From Thiorhodococcus mannitoliphagus (GTDB lineage Bacteria > Pseudomonadota > Gammaproteobacteria > Chromatiales > Chromatiaceae), in NCBI RefSeq assembly GCF_010915725.1, contig NZ_JAAIJR010000005.1:28243-92242 (forward strand): a stretch of 64,000 nt of DNA, given 5' to 3'. Positions within the stretch are counted from its first letter, which is position 1. Each line of letters starts with the position of its first letter. This document shows, piece after piece, positions 1 through 7,691 of the stretch. The position numbers and the translations under genes were made by a program. Under the pieces are notes generated by a model that saw only the letters and a program-made list of their open reading frames with translations, was not told the origin of the DNA and did no database searches.

Positions 1-2
1 GG

Positions 3-467
3 GAGTATCTTCCGCTGACGCCCCTGGACGCCGTGAAGCTGGACGAGATTCAGGTGCCTCAGGCGGGGGCGACCTTCCTGGGCGCCGCCCTGGAGCTGTT
101 GATCGCCTGCGTCGATCGCGATCTGCGCAAGAGCACGCCAGACGCCAAGGGTGACTGGCGCCCGCTGCTCTTCGTCATGACGGACGGCAGCCCCTCGGAC
201 CTGCATGCCTACCGGCAAGCCATCCCGGAGATCAACAAGCGCGGCTTCGGCGCCATCGTCGCCTGCGCCGCTGGTCCCAAGGCTAAGCAAGAGGTGCTGC
301 GCGAGCTGACGGACCGGGTCGTGACCCTGGACACCATGGATTCGGCGGCCTTCTCCGGCTTCTTTAAATGGGTCTCGGCGAGCGTCGCCGTCGGGTCGAC
401 CAGTGCCGGTGTCTCCGGCTCGGTCTCGCTTCCGCCGCCTCCGCCGGAGGTCCAGCTGGTGCTCTGA
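3..467 (+). CDS. TerY-like VWA-domain protein (5' end outside window)
   Basis: This is the C-terminal part of a von Willebrand factor A (VWA) protein of the TerY type. The reading frame is open back to the first base (E-Y-L-P-L-T-P-L...), so the GTG at 33 is internal and the gene starts before the window. The visible part has the VWA core strand with the metal-site aspartate (FVMTDGSPSD) and ends in a Ser/Gly then Pro-rich tail. It lacks the C-terminal zinc ribbon of the next gene. TerY proteins are cytoplasmic metal-dependent binding modules, and in TerY-P operons they accompany a PP2C phosphatase and a kinase, as here. The gap to the next gene is 62 bp, with the same orientation. Family assignment is firm; the ligand is unknown. 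Confidence 0.85.
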   Translation, partial: EYLPLTPLDAVKLDEIQVPQAGATFLGAALELLIACVDRDLRKSTPDAKGDWRPLLFVMTDGSPSDLHAYRQAIPEINKRGFGAIVACAAGPKAKQEVLRELTDRVVTLDTMDSAAFSGFFKWVSASVAVGSTSAGVSGSVSLPPPPPEVQLVL

Positions 468-529
468 GGCAGCGGATTCGACCCTGACCCCTGTTCGCCC
501 CGGCACCGCCACGACAAAGGAGTGACTGC

Positions 530-1582
530 ATGCGCAGACTACCCCTGTTCTTCGTCCTCGACTGCTCGGAGTCCATGGTCGGCGAGAACCTCCAGAAGAT
601 GGAGGACGGCCTGCAGGCGGTCATTCGCGCCCTGCGCACCGACCCCCATGCGCTGGAGACGGTCCATGTTTCCGTCATCGCCTTCGCCGGGCTGGCGCAG
701 ACCATCGTCCCGCTCGTGGAGGTCGTCTCCTTCTACCCACCGCGTCTGCCGCTCGGTGGCGGGACACGGCTCGGGGCGGCCCTGGACACCTTGATGACGA
801 CCCTCGACAGCGTCGTGGTCCGCTCGACGCCGGACCGCAAGGGCGACTGGAAGCCCATTGTCTACCTCTTCACCGATGGCCGCCCCACCGACGATCCTGG
901 ACCCGCGATCCAGCGCTGGAATGACCGCTATGCCAAGCGGGCCACCCTGATCGCCGTGGGTCTCGGTCGGGACGCTGACTTCAGTGTGCTCAAACGCCTG
1001 ACCGAGCAGGTGATCCTCTTCGAGGAGGCGAAGGCCGGCGACTTCCAGACCTTCGTCAACTGGATCAGTGCCTCCGTGGTCGCCCAGAGCCGCAGTCTCG
1101 GGGAAACCGGGGAGACGGCCGCGCTGCCGACCCTGGACGAGCGCGTCATGCGCATCGTCAAGGAGCCGCCCTCCAATCAGGTGGACGAGTCCTGCGTCAC
1201 CCTCACGGGCCGCTGTCAGAAGACCCGCAAGCCCTACATCATGAAATACGAGCGTGAGCTGCAGGATCTCGGCACCCAGGAATTCAGCCTGCAGGTGCCG
1301 CTCTTCCGGCTCACCGGCTGCTACCCGCTCGACGAGTCCTATTTCGACTGGTCCGACGGCGCGGCGCTGGAGGCCAAGGTCAGCACCTCCGAGCTGCTCG
1401 GCTCGCCTGGCTGTCCGCATTGCGGGGCGGCCACGGCCTTCGCGATGTGCAACTGCGGAAAGCTCTTGTGCGTCAATGGTCCGGGAGAGGTGATCTGCCC
1501 ATGGTGCGAAGCAAGGGTCGCCTTCGCGCCAGGGCCGTCGCCGGACGACGGCGGGTTCGAGGTCGGGCGCGGGCGAGGCTGA
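530..1582 (+). CDS. terY: TerY-type VWA protein with C-terminal zinc ribbon
   Basis: A 350-residue VWA protein. The MIDAS metal site is visible: the D-x-S-x-S motif LDCSESM near residue 10, a threonine in GGGTRLGAAL, and the aspartate in FTDGRPTDD. The C-terminal ~60 residues form a cysteine-rich domain (GCPHCG, CNCGK, CPWC, residues ~293-335), matching the metal-binding tail of TerY proteins. The ATG at 530 is preceded by AAAGGAGTG, a good ribosome-binding site. It overlaps no neighbour and ends 5 bp before the phosphatase gene, so the two are surely co-transcribed. In the TerY-P triad (VWA, PP2C, kinase) this protein is thought to scaffold or sense a ligand for phospho-signalling. That role comes from family knowledge, not from this sequence. 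Confidence 0.9.
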   Translation: MRRLPLFFVLDCSESMVGENLQKMEDGLQAVIRALRTDPHALETVHVSVIAFAGLAQTIVPLVEVVSFYPPRLPLGGGTRLGAALDTLMTTLDSVVVRSTPDRKGDWKPIVYLFTDGRPTDDPGPAIQRWNDRYAKRATLIAVGLGRDADFSVLKRLTEQVILFEEAKAGDFQTFVNWISASVVAQSRSLGETGETAALPTLDERVMRIVKEPPSNQVDESCVTLTGRCQKTRKPYIMKYERELQDLGTQEFSLQVPLFRLTGCYPLDESYFDWSDGAALEAKVSTSELLGSPGCPHCGAATAFAMCNCGKLLCVNGPGEVICPWCEARVAFAPGPSPDDGGFEVGRGRG

Positions 1583-1587
1583 TCCGC

Positions 1588-3273
1588 ATGGCCAGATTGC
1601 GTCGCAGACCAACCCCAAAGGAGCTTGCCAAGCTCTCGCCCTACCTAGAAGGCTTGGTGCGGCGTCTGTTCGAGTCAGACGATCAGGTCTTCTTCGAGCG
1701 TCCCCAGGTTGCGCCGGAGCGGCTGGAGGCGTTTCTGACCTCCGATGAGGTGCTGGAGGCTACCTTCGACTATGTCGAAGAATTGGTCGGCGTGTGGCAG
1801 ACCAGGCGCTATGGCAAGCCGCTCAAGGTCATGGCGCGCAAGCAGGGCGTCGGGCCGGTCGTGGAGAAGGCCGTGATGCCGGATTTCTCGGGCGAGCCGG
1901 CATCCCCCCAAGCGGAATCGGGCTCATCCCCAGCGACCACGAAGGAGGCGCCAGCCATGCCCAAGACTGATCCAGCCGAGCCCGGTAGGGCGCCTGCGTC
2001 CGCAGGCAAGGACGCCCCAGCGCCCCGGCACCCAACACGTCAGACCGGGCTTCAGCCTGGCCAGGTGCCGCCAGCGGGCGCCGCAGTCCAGAAGCTGCCG
2101 GAACCGAAGGCATCCTTCACACTGCCGAATGCCAAAGTGGGCGTCGCCTACGACCACAAGATCCTCGGCCGCGACGCCCAGGGGAGGCCTGTCCGGGTGC
2201 TGGAGGCGCAGATCCCGGACGCACTCGGGCTGACCTTTGATACCGAGCGCGGCACGCTGCGGGGCACCCCAGCGTTAGACGGAGATCACCGCATCCCGCT
2301 GCGCTGGACGCTCGACGGTGCTGCCGTCCACTCGGACGACTGCCTGCTCATCGTCAATCCAGATCCGAAAAGCCTCTGGAAGGTCATTGAGCCGCCGGAT
2401 GGCGCGCCCTACCCCAAGTCCCACACGGATGCGACGCTGATCGCAGGCGAGGGACTCAGCATCGTCGCCGCAAGCCGGCGCGGACGCTCACATGAGCATG
2501 CCGGCAGTTTCCGCGACGACGATTTTCATGTCCGTCACGATCCGGAAAGCGGCTGGAGTCTCATCCTGGTCGCGGACGGTGCCGGCAGCGCGCGCTTCTC
2601 GCGCCAAGGCTCCAGGATTGCCGTCGCGACGGCCGGGGAACATCTGTTCGCGAGCCTGAAGGGCGATGTCGGCGAGCGCATGACGGCGGCCCTCAATGGC
2701 TGGGATGCCGATCCCGCCAGTACGGGGCAGGCGATGGGCCAGGAATTCCACTATCTGTTCCACAAGGCCGGCCAGCTCGCCGTGCACGCGATCGAGCGGG
2801 AGGCCCAAGCCCAGGGCGTGGAGCCACGAGACTATGCGACCACCCTGTTGGCCGCGGCGGTCAAGCGCCAGGACGAGGGGACCTTTCTCGCGACCTTCTG
2901 GATGGGCGACGGCGCCATCGCCGCCTATGGCCCGCGCGGCAAGGTGCGTCTCATGGGGACACCGGACGGCGGCGAGTTCGCCGGTCAGACGCGCTTCCTC
3001 GACCGCGCTGCGCTCTCGGATCAGGGGTTTGCCAAACGCATCGGGATCGGCCGCTACCAGGATCTCAGTGCGATCCTCCTGATGACGGACGGCGTCTCGG
3101 ATCCGCGCTTCGAGACCGACAAGGGTCTGAACGATCCCGCCAAGTGGGACAGCCTCTGGGGCGAGATCGCGCCGCTGCTGGAAACGCCGGAGCCGGCGCA
3201 GCAGCTCGCGGACTGGCTAGCCTTCTTCTCGCCGGGACATCATGACGACCGCACCATCGCACTGCTATGGTGA
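1588..3273 (+). CDS. PP2C-family Ser/Thr protein phosphatase of the TerY-P triad
   Basis: A 561-residue protein whose C-terminal half is a metal-dependent PP2C phosphatase. Visible motifs are VADGAGSARFSRQGS (~residue 327), MGDGAI (~438), LLMTDGVSDPRF (~497) and the terminal DDRTIALLW. These supply the metal-binding aspartates. The N-terminal ~95 residues are helical and unfamiliar; a Pro/Ala-rich linker follows to ~residue 175. Residues ~180-250 (KVGVAYDHKI, GLTFDTERGTLRGTP) read like a putative Ig-like (He_PIG type) beta domain. The frame is open upstream to 1420, but that stretch overlaps the terY zinc ribbon. The ATG at 1588, 5 bp after the terY stop, gives the natural start. It probably reverses phosphorylation by the next gene's kinase. 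Confidence 0.88.
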   Translation: MARLRRRPTPKELAKLSPYLEGLVRRLFESDDQVFFERPQVAPERLEAFLTSDEVLEATFDYVEELVGVWQTRRYGKPLKVMARKQGVGPVVEKAVMPDFSGEPASPQAESGSSPATTKEAPAMPKTDPAEPGRAPASAGKDAPAPRHPTRQTGLQPGQVPPAGAAVQKLPEPKASFTLPNAKVGVAYDHKILGRDAQGRPVRVLEAQIPDALGLTFDTERGTLRGTPALDGDHRIPLRWTLDGAAVHSDDCLLIVNPDPKSLWKVIEPPDGAPYPKSHTDATLIAGEGLSIVAASRRGRSHEHAGSFRDDDFHVRHDPESGWSLILVADGAGSARFSRQGSRIAVATAGEHLFASLKGDVGERMTAALNGWDADPASTGQAMGQEFHYLFHKAGQLAVHAIEREAQAQGVEPRDYATTLLAAAVKRQDEGTFLATFWMGDGAIAAYGPRGKVRLMGTPDGGEFAGQTRFLDRAALSDQGFAKRIGIGRYQDLSAILLMTDGVSDPRFETDKGLNDPAKWDSLWGEIAPLLETPEPAQQLADWLAFFSPGHHDDRTIALLW

Positions 3274-3342
3274 GCCGCCGATACCGGGATTGGCCCATTC
3301 ACCCCGTCGCCCGGATGCTGGATTGATGCTCAGGAATCGCCC

Positions 3343-4842
3343 ATGACGCGAGTCGTCACTTGCAGGACCCTGGATGGCCAGGTGATCGAGTTCGTCGACG
3401 AGGTGATCGGCTCGGGCGCGATGAAGGACGTGCACTTCTCGCCCGACCGCTCCTACGTCGTCGCCTTCTACAAGACCGCGCAGGACTTTCAGGCCAAGGA
3501 GCGCCTGCAGATGATCGCCGGCAAGTATCGGGAGAGCATCTTCGATCAGGTCGGCGGGGACTACTGGCAGAACCTCTTCTGCTGGCCGACGGCGGTGCTG
3601 GAGCACGAGGGCCGCCTTGGGCTGGTCGCACCGACCTATCCGCGTCACTTCTTTTTCGAGCACGGCTCCAGAAATGGCGACATGCTGGGCATCAAGGGCA
3701 AGGAGAAGGAGGGCAAGTGGTTCGCCGCGGCCAACCTGCGCAACCGCTTCGTGGATCCGCGCGAACTCGGTACCTGGCTCAATCACCTCAAGGTCTGTCT
3801 GCTGCTGGCGCGGGCCGTGCGTCGCATGCACATGGCCGGTCTGGCCCATTCGGATCTGTCCTACAAGAACGTGCTGGTCGACCCCTCGCAGGGGCTCGCC
3901 TGCGTCATCGATGTCGACGGGCTGGTCGTGCCCGGCAAGTACCCGCCGGACGTGGTCGGGACACCGGACTTCATCGCCCCCGAGGTGGTCAGGACCAGCC
4001 ATCTGGCCAAGGATGACCCCAACCGCTGCCTGCCCAGGCGCGAGACCGATCTGCACGCGCTGAGCGTCCTTATCTACATGTACCTGCTCTATCGGCACCC
4101 GCTGCGCGGCGCCAAGGTGCATGACCTCGACGACGAGCAGCGCGACGAGATGCTGTCCATGGGCGAGAAGGCGCTCTTCGTCGAACACCCGACGGACGCG
4201 AGCAATCGCATCAAGGTCGCTAACGCCAAACCGACCGAGCTGCCCTGGGCCGACACCGCCAAGCTGCCCTTCACCATCACCGGACCCTATCTCTCCCAGC
4301 TCTTCCTACAGGCGTTCGTCGCTGGACTCCATGATCCAGCCTTGCGCCCCTCCGCCAACGACTGGGAGACCGCGCTGGTCAAGACGGTCGACCTCATTCA
4401 GCCCTGCCTCAACCCCAAGTGCGAGCAGAAGTGGTACGTTTTCGACAATTCCACCAAGCCCGTCTGTCCCTTCTGCGGCACGCCGTTCCGGGGCAAGCTG
4501 CCGGTCCTCAACCTCTACTCCTCGCGCAAGGAAGGCCAGTACAGGCCGGACAACCATCGCCTCATGGTCTGGACCGGACAGTCGCTCTTCCTCTGGCATG
4601 CCAACAACCTCATTGCCCCCAACGAAAAGCTGAACGAGGCGCAAAAGAAGCGGGTCGGCTATTTCGTCTTCCACCAAAATGCCTGGTGGCTGGTCAACGA
4701 AAACCTACCGGACCTCATGGATGTCTCGACCAAGACCCCGATTCCCATCGGCGGTCAGCTGGAACTCAAGGATGGGCAGCAGATCCTGCTTGCGAAAGGG
4801 GATGGCGGGCGGCTGGTCGTGGTGCAGATGGTCGATGCCTGA
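3343..4842 (+). CDS. protein-kinase-like protein with zinc ribbon (TerY-P triad)
   Basis: A 499-residue protein with an N-terminal eukaryotic-type kinase fold. The Gly loop is VIGSGAMKDV. The catalytic loop is HSDLSYKNV (~residue 168) in place of HRDxxxxN. The Mg-binding motif is DVDG (~190) instead of DFG, and TPDFIAPEVV resembles an activation segment with an APE motif. Key Asp and Asn residues are kept, so activity is plausible. After the kinase lobe comes a four-cysteine zinc ribbon (CLNPKCEQKW, CPFCG; ~residues 355-385), then a ~110-residue C-terminal beta-rich region that may be a degenerate FHA-like fold. It starts 69 bp after the phosphatase stop in the same orientation, completing the VWA/PP2C/kinase triad. 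Substrates are unknown. Confidence 0.87.
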   Translation: MTRVVTCRTLDGQVIEFVDEVIGSGAMKDVHFSPDRSYVVAFYKTAQDFQAKERLQMIAGKYRESIFDQVGGDYWQNLFCWPTAVLEHEGRLGLVAPTYPRHFFFEHGSRNGDMLGIKGKEKEGKWFAAANLRNRFVDPRELGTWLNHLKVCLLLARAVRRMHMAGLAHSDLSYKNVLVDPSQGLACVIDVDGLVVPGKYPPDVVGTPDFIAPEVVRTSHLAKDDPNRCLPRRETDLHALSVLIYMYLLYRHPLRGAKVHDLDDEQRDEMLSMGEKALFVEHPTDASNRIKVANAKPTELPWADTAKLPFTITGPYLSQLFLQAFVAGLHDPALRPSANDWETALVKTVDLIQPCLNPKCEQKWYVFDNSTKPVCPFCGTPFRGKLPVLNLYSSRKEGQYRPDNHRLMVWTGQSLFLWHANNLIAPNEKLNEAQKKRVGYFVFHQNAWWLVNENLPDLMDVSTKTPIPIGGQLELKDGQQILLAKGDGGRLVVVQMVDA

Positions 4843-4987
4843 GCCAGAAGTGCGGGCGATGCAGGCCGCGTCTCTCGGGGTCGATCGCCTGGATCAAGCT
4901 TGTGAGGCGGGACAAGGCAAGGGCGCTTGTCCGAGTGGGACAGCGCCGCAGCCGCTCGATTCGGTGGGAGCGGCGCCCCGCCGCGAC

Positions 4988-5011
4988 GAGCCCGCAGACG
5001 GCTGCGGGCTC
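4988..5011 (+). terminator. perfect 10-bp hairpin after the TerY-P operon
   Basis: GAGCCCGCAG and CTGCGGGCTC form a perfect 10-bp stem with a 4-nt ACGG loop, about 145 bp after the kinase stop. Only TGTTCC follows, so it lacks a real U-tract. It could be a weak intrinsic terminator or an mRNA-end stabiliser. The sequence just before it (GTGGGAGCGGCGCC) recurs at 6966, which suggests a small interspersed repeat. Confidence 0.4.
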
Positions 5012-5054
5012 TGTTCCAGGCTCCGGGGTGCCGGAATCACGGCATGAGCCTTAG

Positions 5055-5152
5055 AAAATGTCCATCAACAACTTCCCCCCCTTTCGCAAAGGGGGGCTAG
5101 GGGGGATTTCGGGCGGCATCGCTCGCATCGGGAAACAACTGATGGACACTTG
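5055..5152 (+). repeat. R1 MITE-like repeat, copy A
   Basis: A 98-bp copy of a dispersed element found five times in the window. The ends are imperfect inverted repeats (AAAATGTCCATCAAC and CTGATGGACACTTG), and CTTAG is duplicated on both sides (5050-5054, 5153-5157). The middle has a C-run/TTTCGCAAA/G-run hairpin. It contains no coding capacity, so any movement would need a transposase supplied in trans. Confidence 0.8.
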
Positions 5153-5157
5153 CTTAG

Positions 5158-5483
5158 CCTATGCACTGCGCTGACGACATGGGTCTCAAACGGGTTGCCA
5201 GATGGCAGCAAGTGCCTTATCCCTACAGGGGCTGTGTGTCGGCTTTGTCGCCGTCGCAGCATCGGGTCATTACGCCGGCTTGAGCCATTGCGTGAGAACC
5301 GCGTCGAGCCTGCCCCCAGATTGATGGCAGGCCGGTCGTTTTCGGTGCTCGGGGGATCCTGCCTGCTGCGTGCAGCGCAGACTGCCCGGAATCCGCGTCT
5401 CACAGGGGCTTGAGGTCTCTGTGAATCGGCGTTATCAGGCGTCACCAAGCAGGTGACGCGAAGCACAACAAGATTGCCGTCCT
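5158..5483. other. intergenic stretch with no recognised gene
   Basis: Between repeat copy A and cbpA there are 326 bp with no convincing reading frame, RNA gene or clear promoter. It should carry the cbpA promoter. A CTTGAGG near 5410 resembles a heat-shock -35 element, but I see no matching -10, so I do not call one. Confidence 0.5.
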
Positions 5484-6437
5484 ATGGAATTCAAAGATTA
5501 CTATCAGATCATGGGCGTCAAGCGTGATGCTACGCAGGACGAGATCAAGCGTTGCTATCGCAAGCTTGCCCGCAAGTATCATCCTGACGTCAGTAAGGAG
5601 CCTGACGCCGAGACGCGATTCAAAGAGGTCGGCGAGGCCTACGAGGTCCTGAAAGACCCCGAGAAGCGTGCTGCTTATGATCAGCTCGACCCCAATTTGA
5701 ACGCCGGAGAGGACTTTCGTCCGCCGCCCGATTGGGACCAGGGCTTCGAGTTTCACGGTGGTGGCTTCACGGCCGCCGATGCCGATCAGTTCAGCGATTT
5801 CTTCGAGACCTTGTTCGGCCGCAGCGGCTTCGGAGGCGCCCAAAGGCGTCAGGCCCACCCTGAGTTTCACGCTCAGGGCGAGGATACTCATGCCAAGGTC
5901 TTGGTCGATTTGGAGGATGCCTATCAGGGCACGACGCGGACCCTGACCCTCAGACACACGGAGCTTGGGGCCGACGGCCGGCCTCGGGTCAAGGAGCGCA
6001 CGCTCAATGTCTCCATCCCCAAGGGTGTGCGCCAAGGGCAGCACATCCGTCTCGCTAAGCAGGGCGGCGCCGGTCTGGGGAAGGGGGAGGCCGGAGACCT
6101 CTTCCTCGAGGTCGAATTTCGGCCCCACCCGCTCTATAGCGTCGAGGGCCGCGACGTCTACCTCAATCTCCCCGTCGCCCCTTGGGAGGCCGCGCTCGGA
6201 GCGACCTTGAAGGTGCCGACGCCTGCTGGGACGGTCGACCTCAAGATACCGGCAGACTCATCGAGCGGCCGCAAGCTTCGCCTGAAGGGCCGCGGCATTC
6301 CGTCCAAGGAGCCGGGCGACCTCTATGTCGTCTTGCAAGTCGCCCTGCCGAAGGCCGATACGGAGTCGGCCAAGGCCGCCTACGCGGCCTTCGAGAAGGC
6401 GCTCAAGTTCAATCCGCGCACGCACCTGGGGGTTTGA
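5484..6437 (+). CDS. cbpA: curved-DNA-binding J-domain co-chaperone CbpA
   Basis: A 317-residue DnaJ-family co-chaperone. Residues 1-70 are a J domain with the HPD tripeptide (KYHPDVSKEPD) that stimulates DnaK ATPase. A Gly/Phe-containing linker follows (FHGGGF, FGRSGFGGA), then two C-terminal substrate-binding beta domains (from about residue 135). There is no CxxCxGxG zinc-finger domain, which separates CbpA from DnaJ. The length matches E. coli CbpA (about 306). The ATG at 5484 gives the canonical MEFKDYYQIMGV start. Three bases separate its stop from the gene for its modulator CbpM, so the pair is an operon. CbpA also binds DNA in stationary-phase nucleoids in E. coli. Confidence 0.95.
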   Translation: MEFKDYYQIMGVKRDATQDEIKRCYRKLARKYHPDVSKEPDAETRFKEVGEAYEVLKDPEKRAAYDQLDPNLNAGEDFRPPPDWDQGFEFHGGGFTAADADQFSDFFETLFGRSGFGGAQRRQAHPEFHAQGEDTHAKVLVDLEDAYQGTTRTLTLRHTELGADGRPRVKERTLNVSIPKGVRQGQHIRLAKQGGAGLGKGEAGDLFLEVEFRPHPLYSVEGRDVYLNLPVAPWEAALGATLKVPTPAGTVDLKIPADSSSGRKLRLKGRGIPSKEPGDLYVVLQVALPKADTESAKAAYAAFEKALKFNPRTHLGV

Positions 6438-6440
6438 TCC

Positions 6441-6758
6441 GTGAACAAGACCGACATCTTGAGTCTGCTTTCCGGTGAGTTGCTCGAGGAAGACATTGAG
6501 CTGACCCTCGCCGAGCTTTGCCGCGTCTGCCAACTGCCGGCCGAGCGGGTGTTCGAACTGGTCGATGAAGGTGTCGTCGATCCGCTCGGACGCGAACCCA
6601 ATCAGTGGCGTTTTCAAGGCATCAGCATTCGGCGCGTACGCTGTGTCCAGCGCCTCGAGCAGGACCTCGGCGTCAACATCGCCGGTGCGGCCTTGGCCTT
6701 GGACCTGCTCGAAGAACTCGATCAGCTGCGCGCACGGTTGCGCCGCTTGGAGGGCTGA
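6441..6758 (+). CDS. cbpM: chaperone modulator CbpM
   Basis: A 105-residue MerR-like small protein that in E. coli binds the CbpA J domain and inhibits its co-chaperone and DNA-binding activities. It is recognised by position directly after cbpA, by size, and by its helix-turn-helix-like start (ELTLAELCRVCQLP) with a C-terminal coiled-coil region (LALDLLEELDQLRARLRRLE). It starts at GTG 6441, three bases after the cbpA stop, giving tight translational coupling. Repeat R1 copy B begins 10 bp after its stop. Confidence 0.88.
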   Translation: MNKTDILSLLSGELLEEDIELTLAELCRVCQLPAERVFELVDEGVVDPLGREPNQWRFQGISIRRVRCVQRLEQDLGVNIAGAALALDLLEELDQLRARLRRLEG

Positions 6759-6768
6759 TCCGGATAAG

Positions 6769-6865
6769 AAAGTGACCATCAACAACTTCCCCCCTTTCGC
6801 AAAGGGGGGCCAGGGGGGATTTCGGGCGGCATCGTTCGCATCGGGAAACAATTGATGAGCGCTTT
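6769..6865 (+). repeat. R1 MITE-like repeat, copy B
   Basis: A 97-bp copy with the same interior as the others. Left end AAAGTGACCATCAAC; right end degenerate (TTGATGAGCGCTTT). Flanks are ATAAG and CTAAG, a decayed target duplication. It lies immediately downstream of cbpM, where its GC-rich hairpin could end transcription. Confidence 0.78.
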
Positions 6866-6874
6866 CTAAGCAAG

Positions 6875-6908
6875 AGGGCGGCTCGCCGCTGGTGAAGCGG
6901 GCCGCCCT
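6875..6908 (+). terminator. hairpin downstream of cbpA-cbpM
   Basis: AGGGCGGC and GCCGCCCT form a perfect 8-bp GC stem around an 18-nt loop, 117 bp after cbpM. There is no U-tract. It is a possible transcription end, weakly supported. Confidence 0.3.
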
Positions 6909-6979
6909 GCGTCGGCCGAAAGGCTCCGGACTCGAGGCACCGCGCGGCGTGCAGGCGAAGCGAGGTGGGAGCGGCGCCC

Positions 6980-7623
6980 GTGAGGGCGTCTCATCAGCAG
7001 GGTGCAAGTCCGTGTCGGAGGATGCTGTAGGCTCCGTAGCCGAAGGTCACTGCGTCGCCGCGAGGTGGGGCGGGAGGCAACCGGAGGCGAATGATCGGTC
7101 TGCAGGATCAGAGCCCGTTGCGGCGGGGTGCCGTGGCGAGCCCTCTGGGAGGCGGCGAAGCCTGAAACTCACCGTGGACGCTGGAGAGGGCGTGCGAAGC
7201 GATCCATGGGCGGCATCACCTGGTTGGGGGTGGAACGATCGGACGGTGAGGCGAAGTCAGCGGCGAGACCTGCCGGCGGAGGTGAGCGTTGGCAGGAGTC
7301 AGAGCCCGCAGAGTCGCGCAGGTTCGCGACTGGACAGCCAAGGGCTGACGGGGAGGAGACACCCGTCCAAAGCGCTGGGGTGCAGACCCTGCCGAGGGCT
7401 GATCTGGTGCGGACGAGAGGCGCGGAGAGCAAAGCCGCGCTGAGCGAAGGTGGGTAGGAAGGTTGATCGGTAAAGGCCAACGCCGACGGAGGCGAGATGC
7501 TGACTGCGTCAGTGCCCGCGAGGGCTAAACAAGCAGACGCCGCCGGTGATCCGCGACAGTGGAGCTGGGTGGAGCCGAGGGTGTGGACGGGGGAGGGGAG
7601 GCGTGAGCCTTCCCTACCCCTAT
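6980..7623 (+). mobile_element. relic group II intron with internal deletion
   Basis: A ~640-bp non-coding, structured, purine-rich sequence. Three things identify it. The 3' end (~7590-7623) folds into a domain VI hairpin: GGGAGGGGAGGC-GTGA-GCCTTCCCTACCCC with a single bulged A eight bases from the end, followed by the intron-like end TAT. A reading frame at 7497 begins like a group II reverse transcriptase (WSWVEPRVWT). The upstream half (GTGCAAGTCC..., GGAGGCGAGATG) resembles intron domains I-IV. Nearly all of the reverse transcriptase and domain V are missing, so it should neither splice nor move. The 5' boundary (GTGAG at 6980) is a guess from the GTGNG consensus. It is on the plus strand in the cbpM-mgtE gap. 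Confidence 0.65.
7497..7592 (+). pseudogene. N-terminal remnant of a group II intron reverse transcriptase
   Basis: ATG at 7497, after GGAGGCGAG, encodes about 32 residues ending QWSWVEPRVWT. This matches the usual N-terminus of group II intron-encoded proteins (WSWVEPSVWTxRML...). The frame then runs straight into the domain VI hairpin, so the reverse-transcriptase, maturase and endonuclease parts are deleted. The recognition is from memory of the family, not a search. Confidence 0.6.
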
Positions 7624-7691
7624 CGGAGTCTCATGAGGGCGTTTTCAAACGGCCTCTAAGAGCTTGTCGGGCGCGGTCTCTTGGGGTTGGG

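Noticed and set aside
539..1618. Long minus-strand open frame opposite terY
   Set aside because: It lies fully antisense to a clear VWA/zinc-ribbon protein and shows no family motif; GC-rich codon use creates such frames.
5050..5157. R1 copies as a CRISPR array
   Set aside because: The copies are dispersed, have inverted ends and target duplications, and show no regular spacers.
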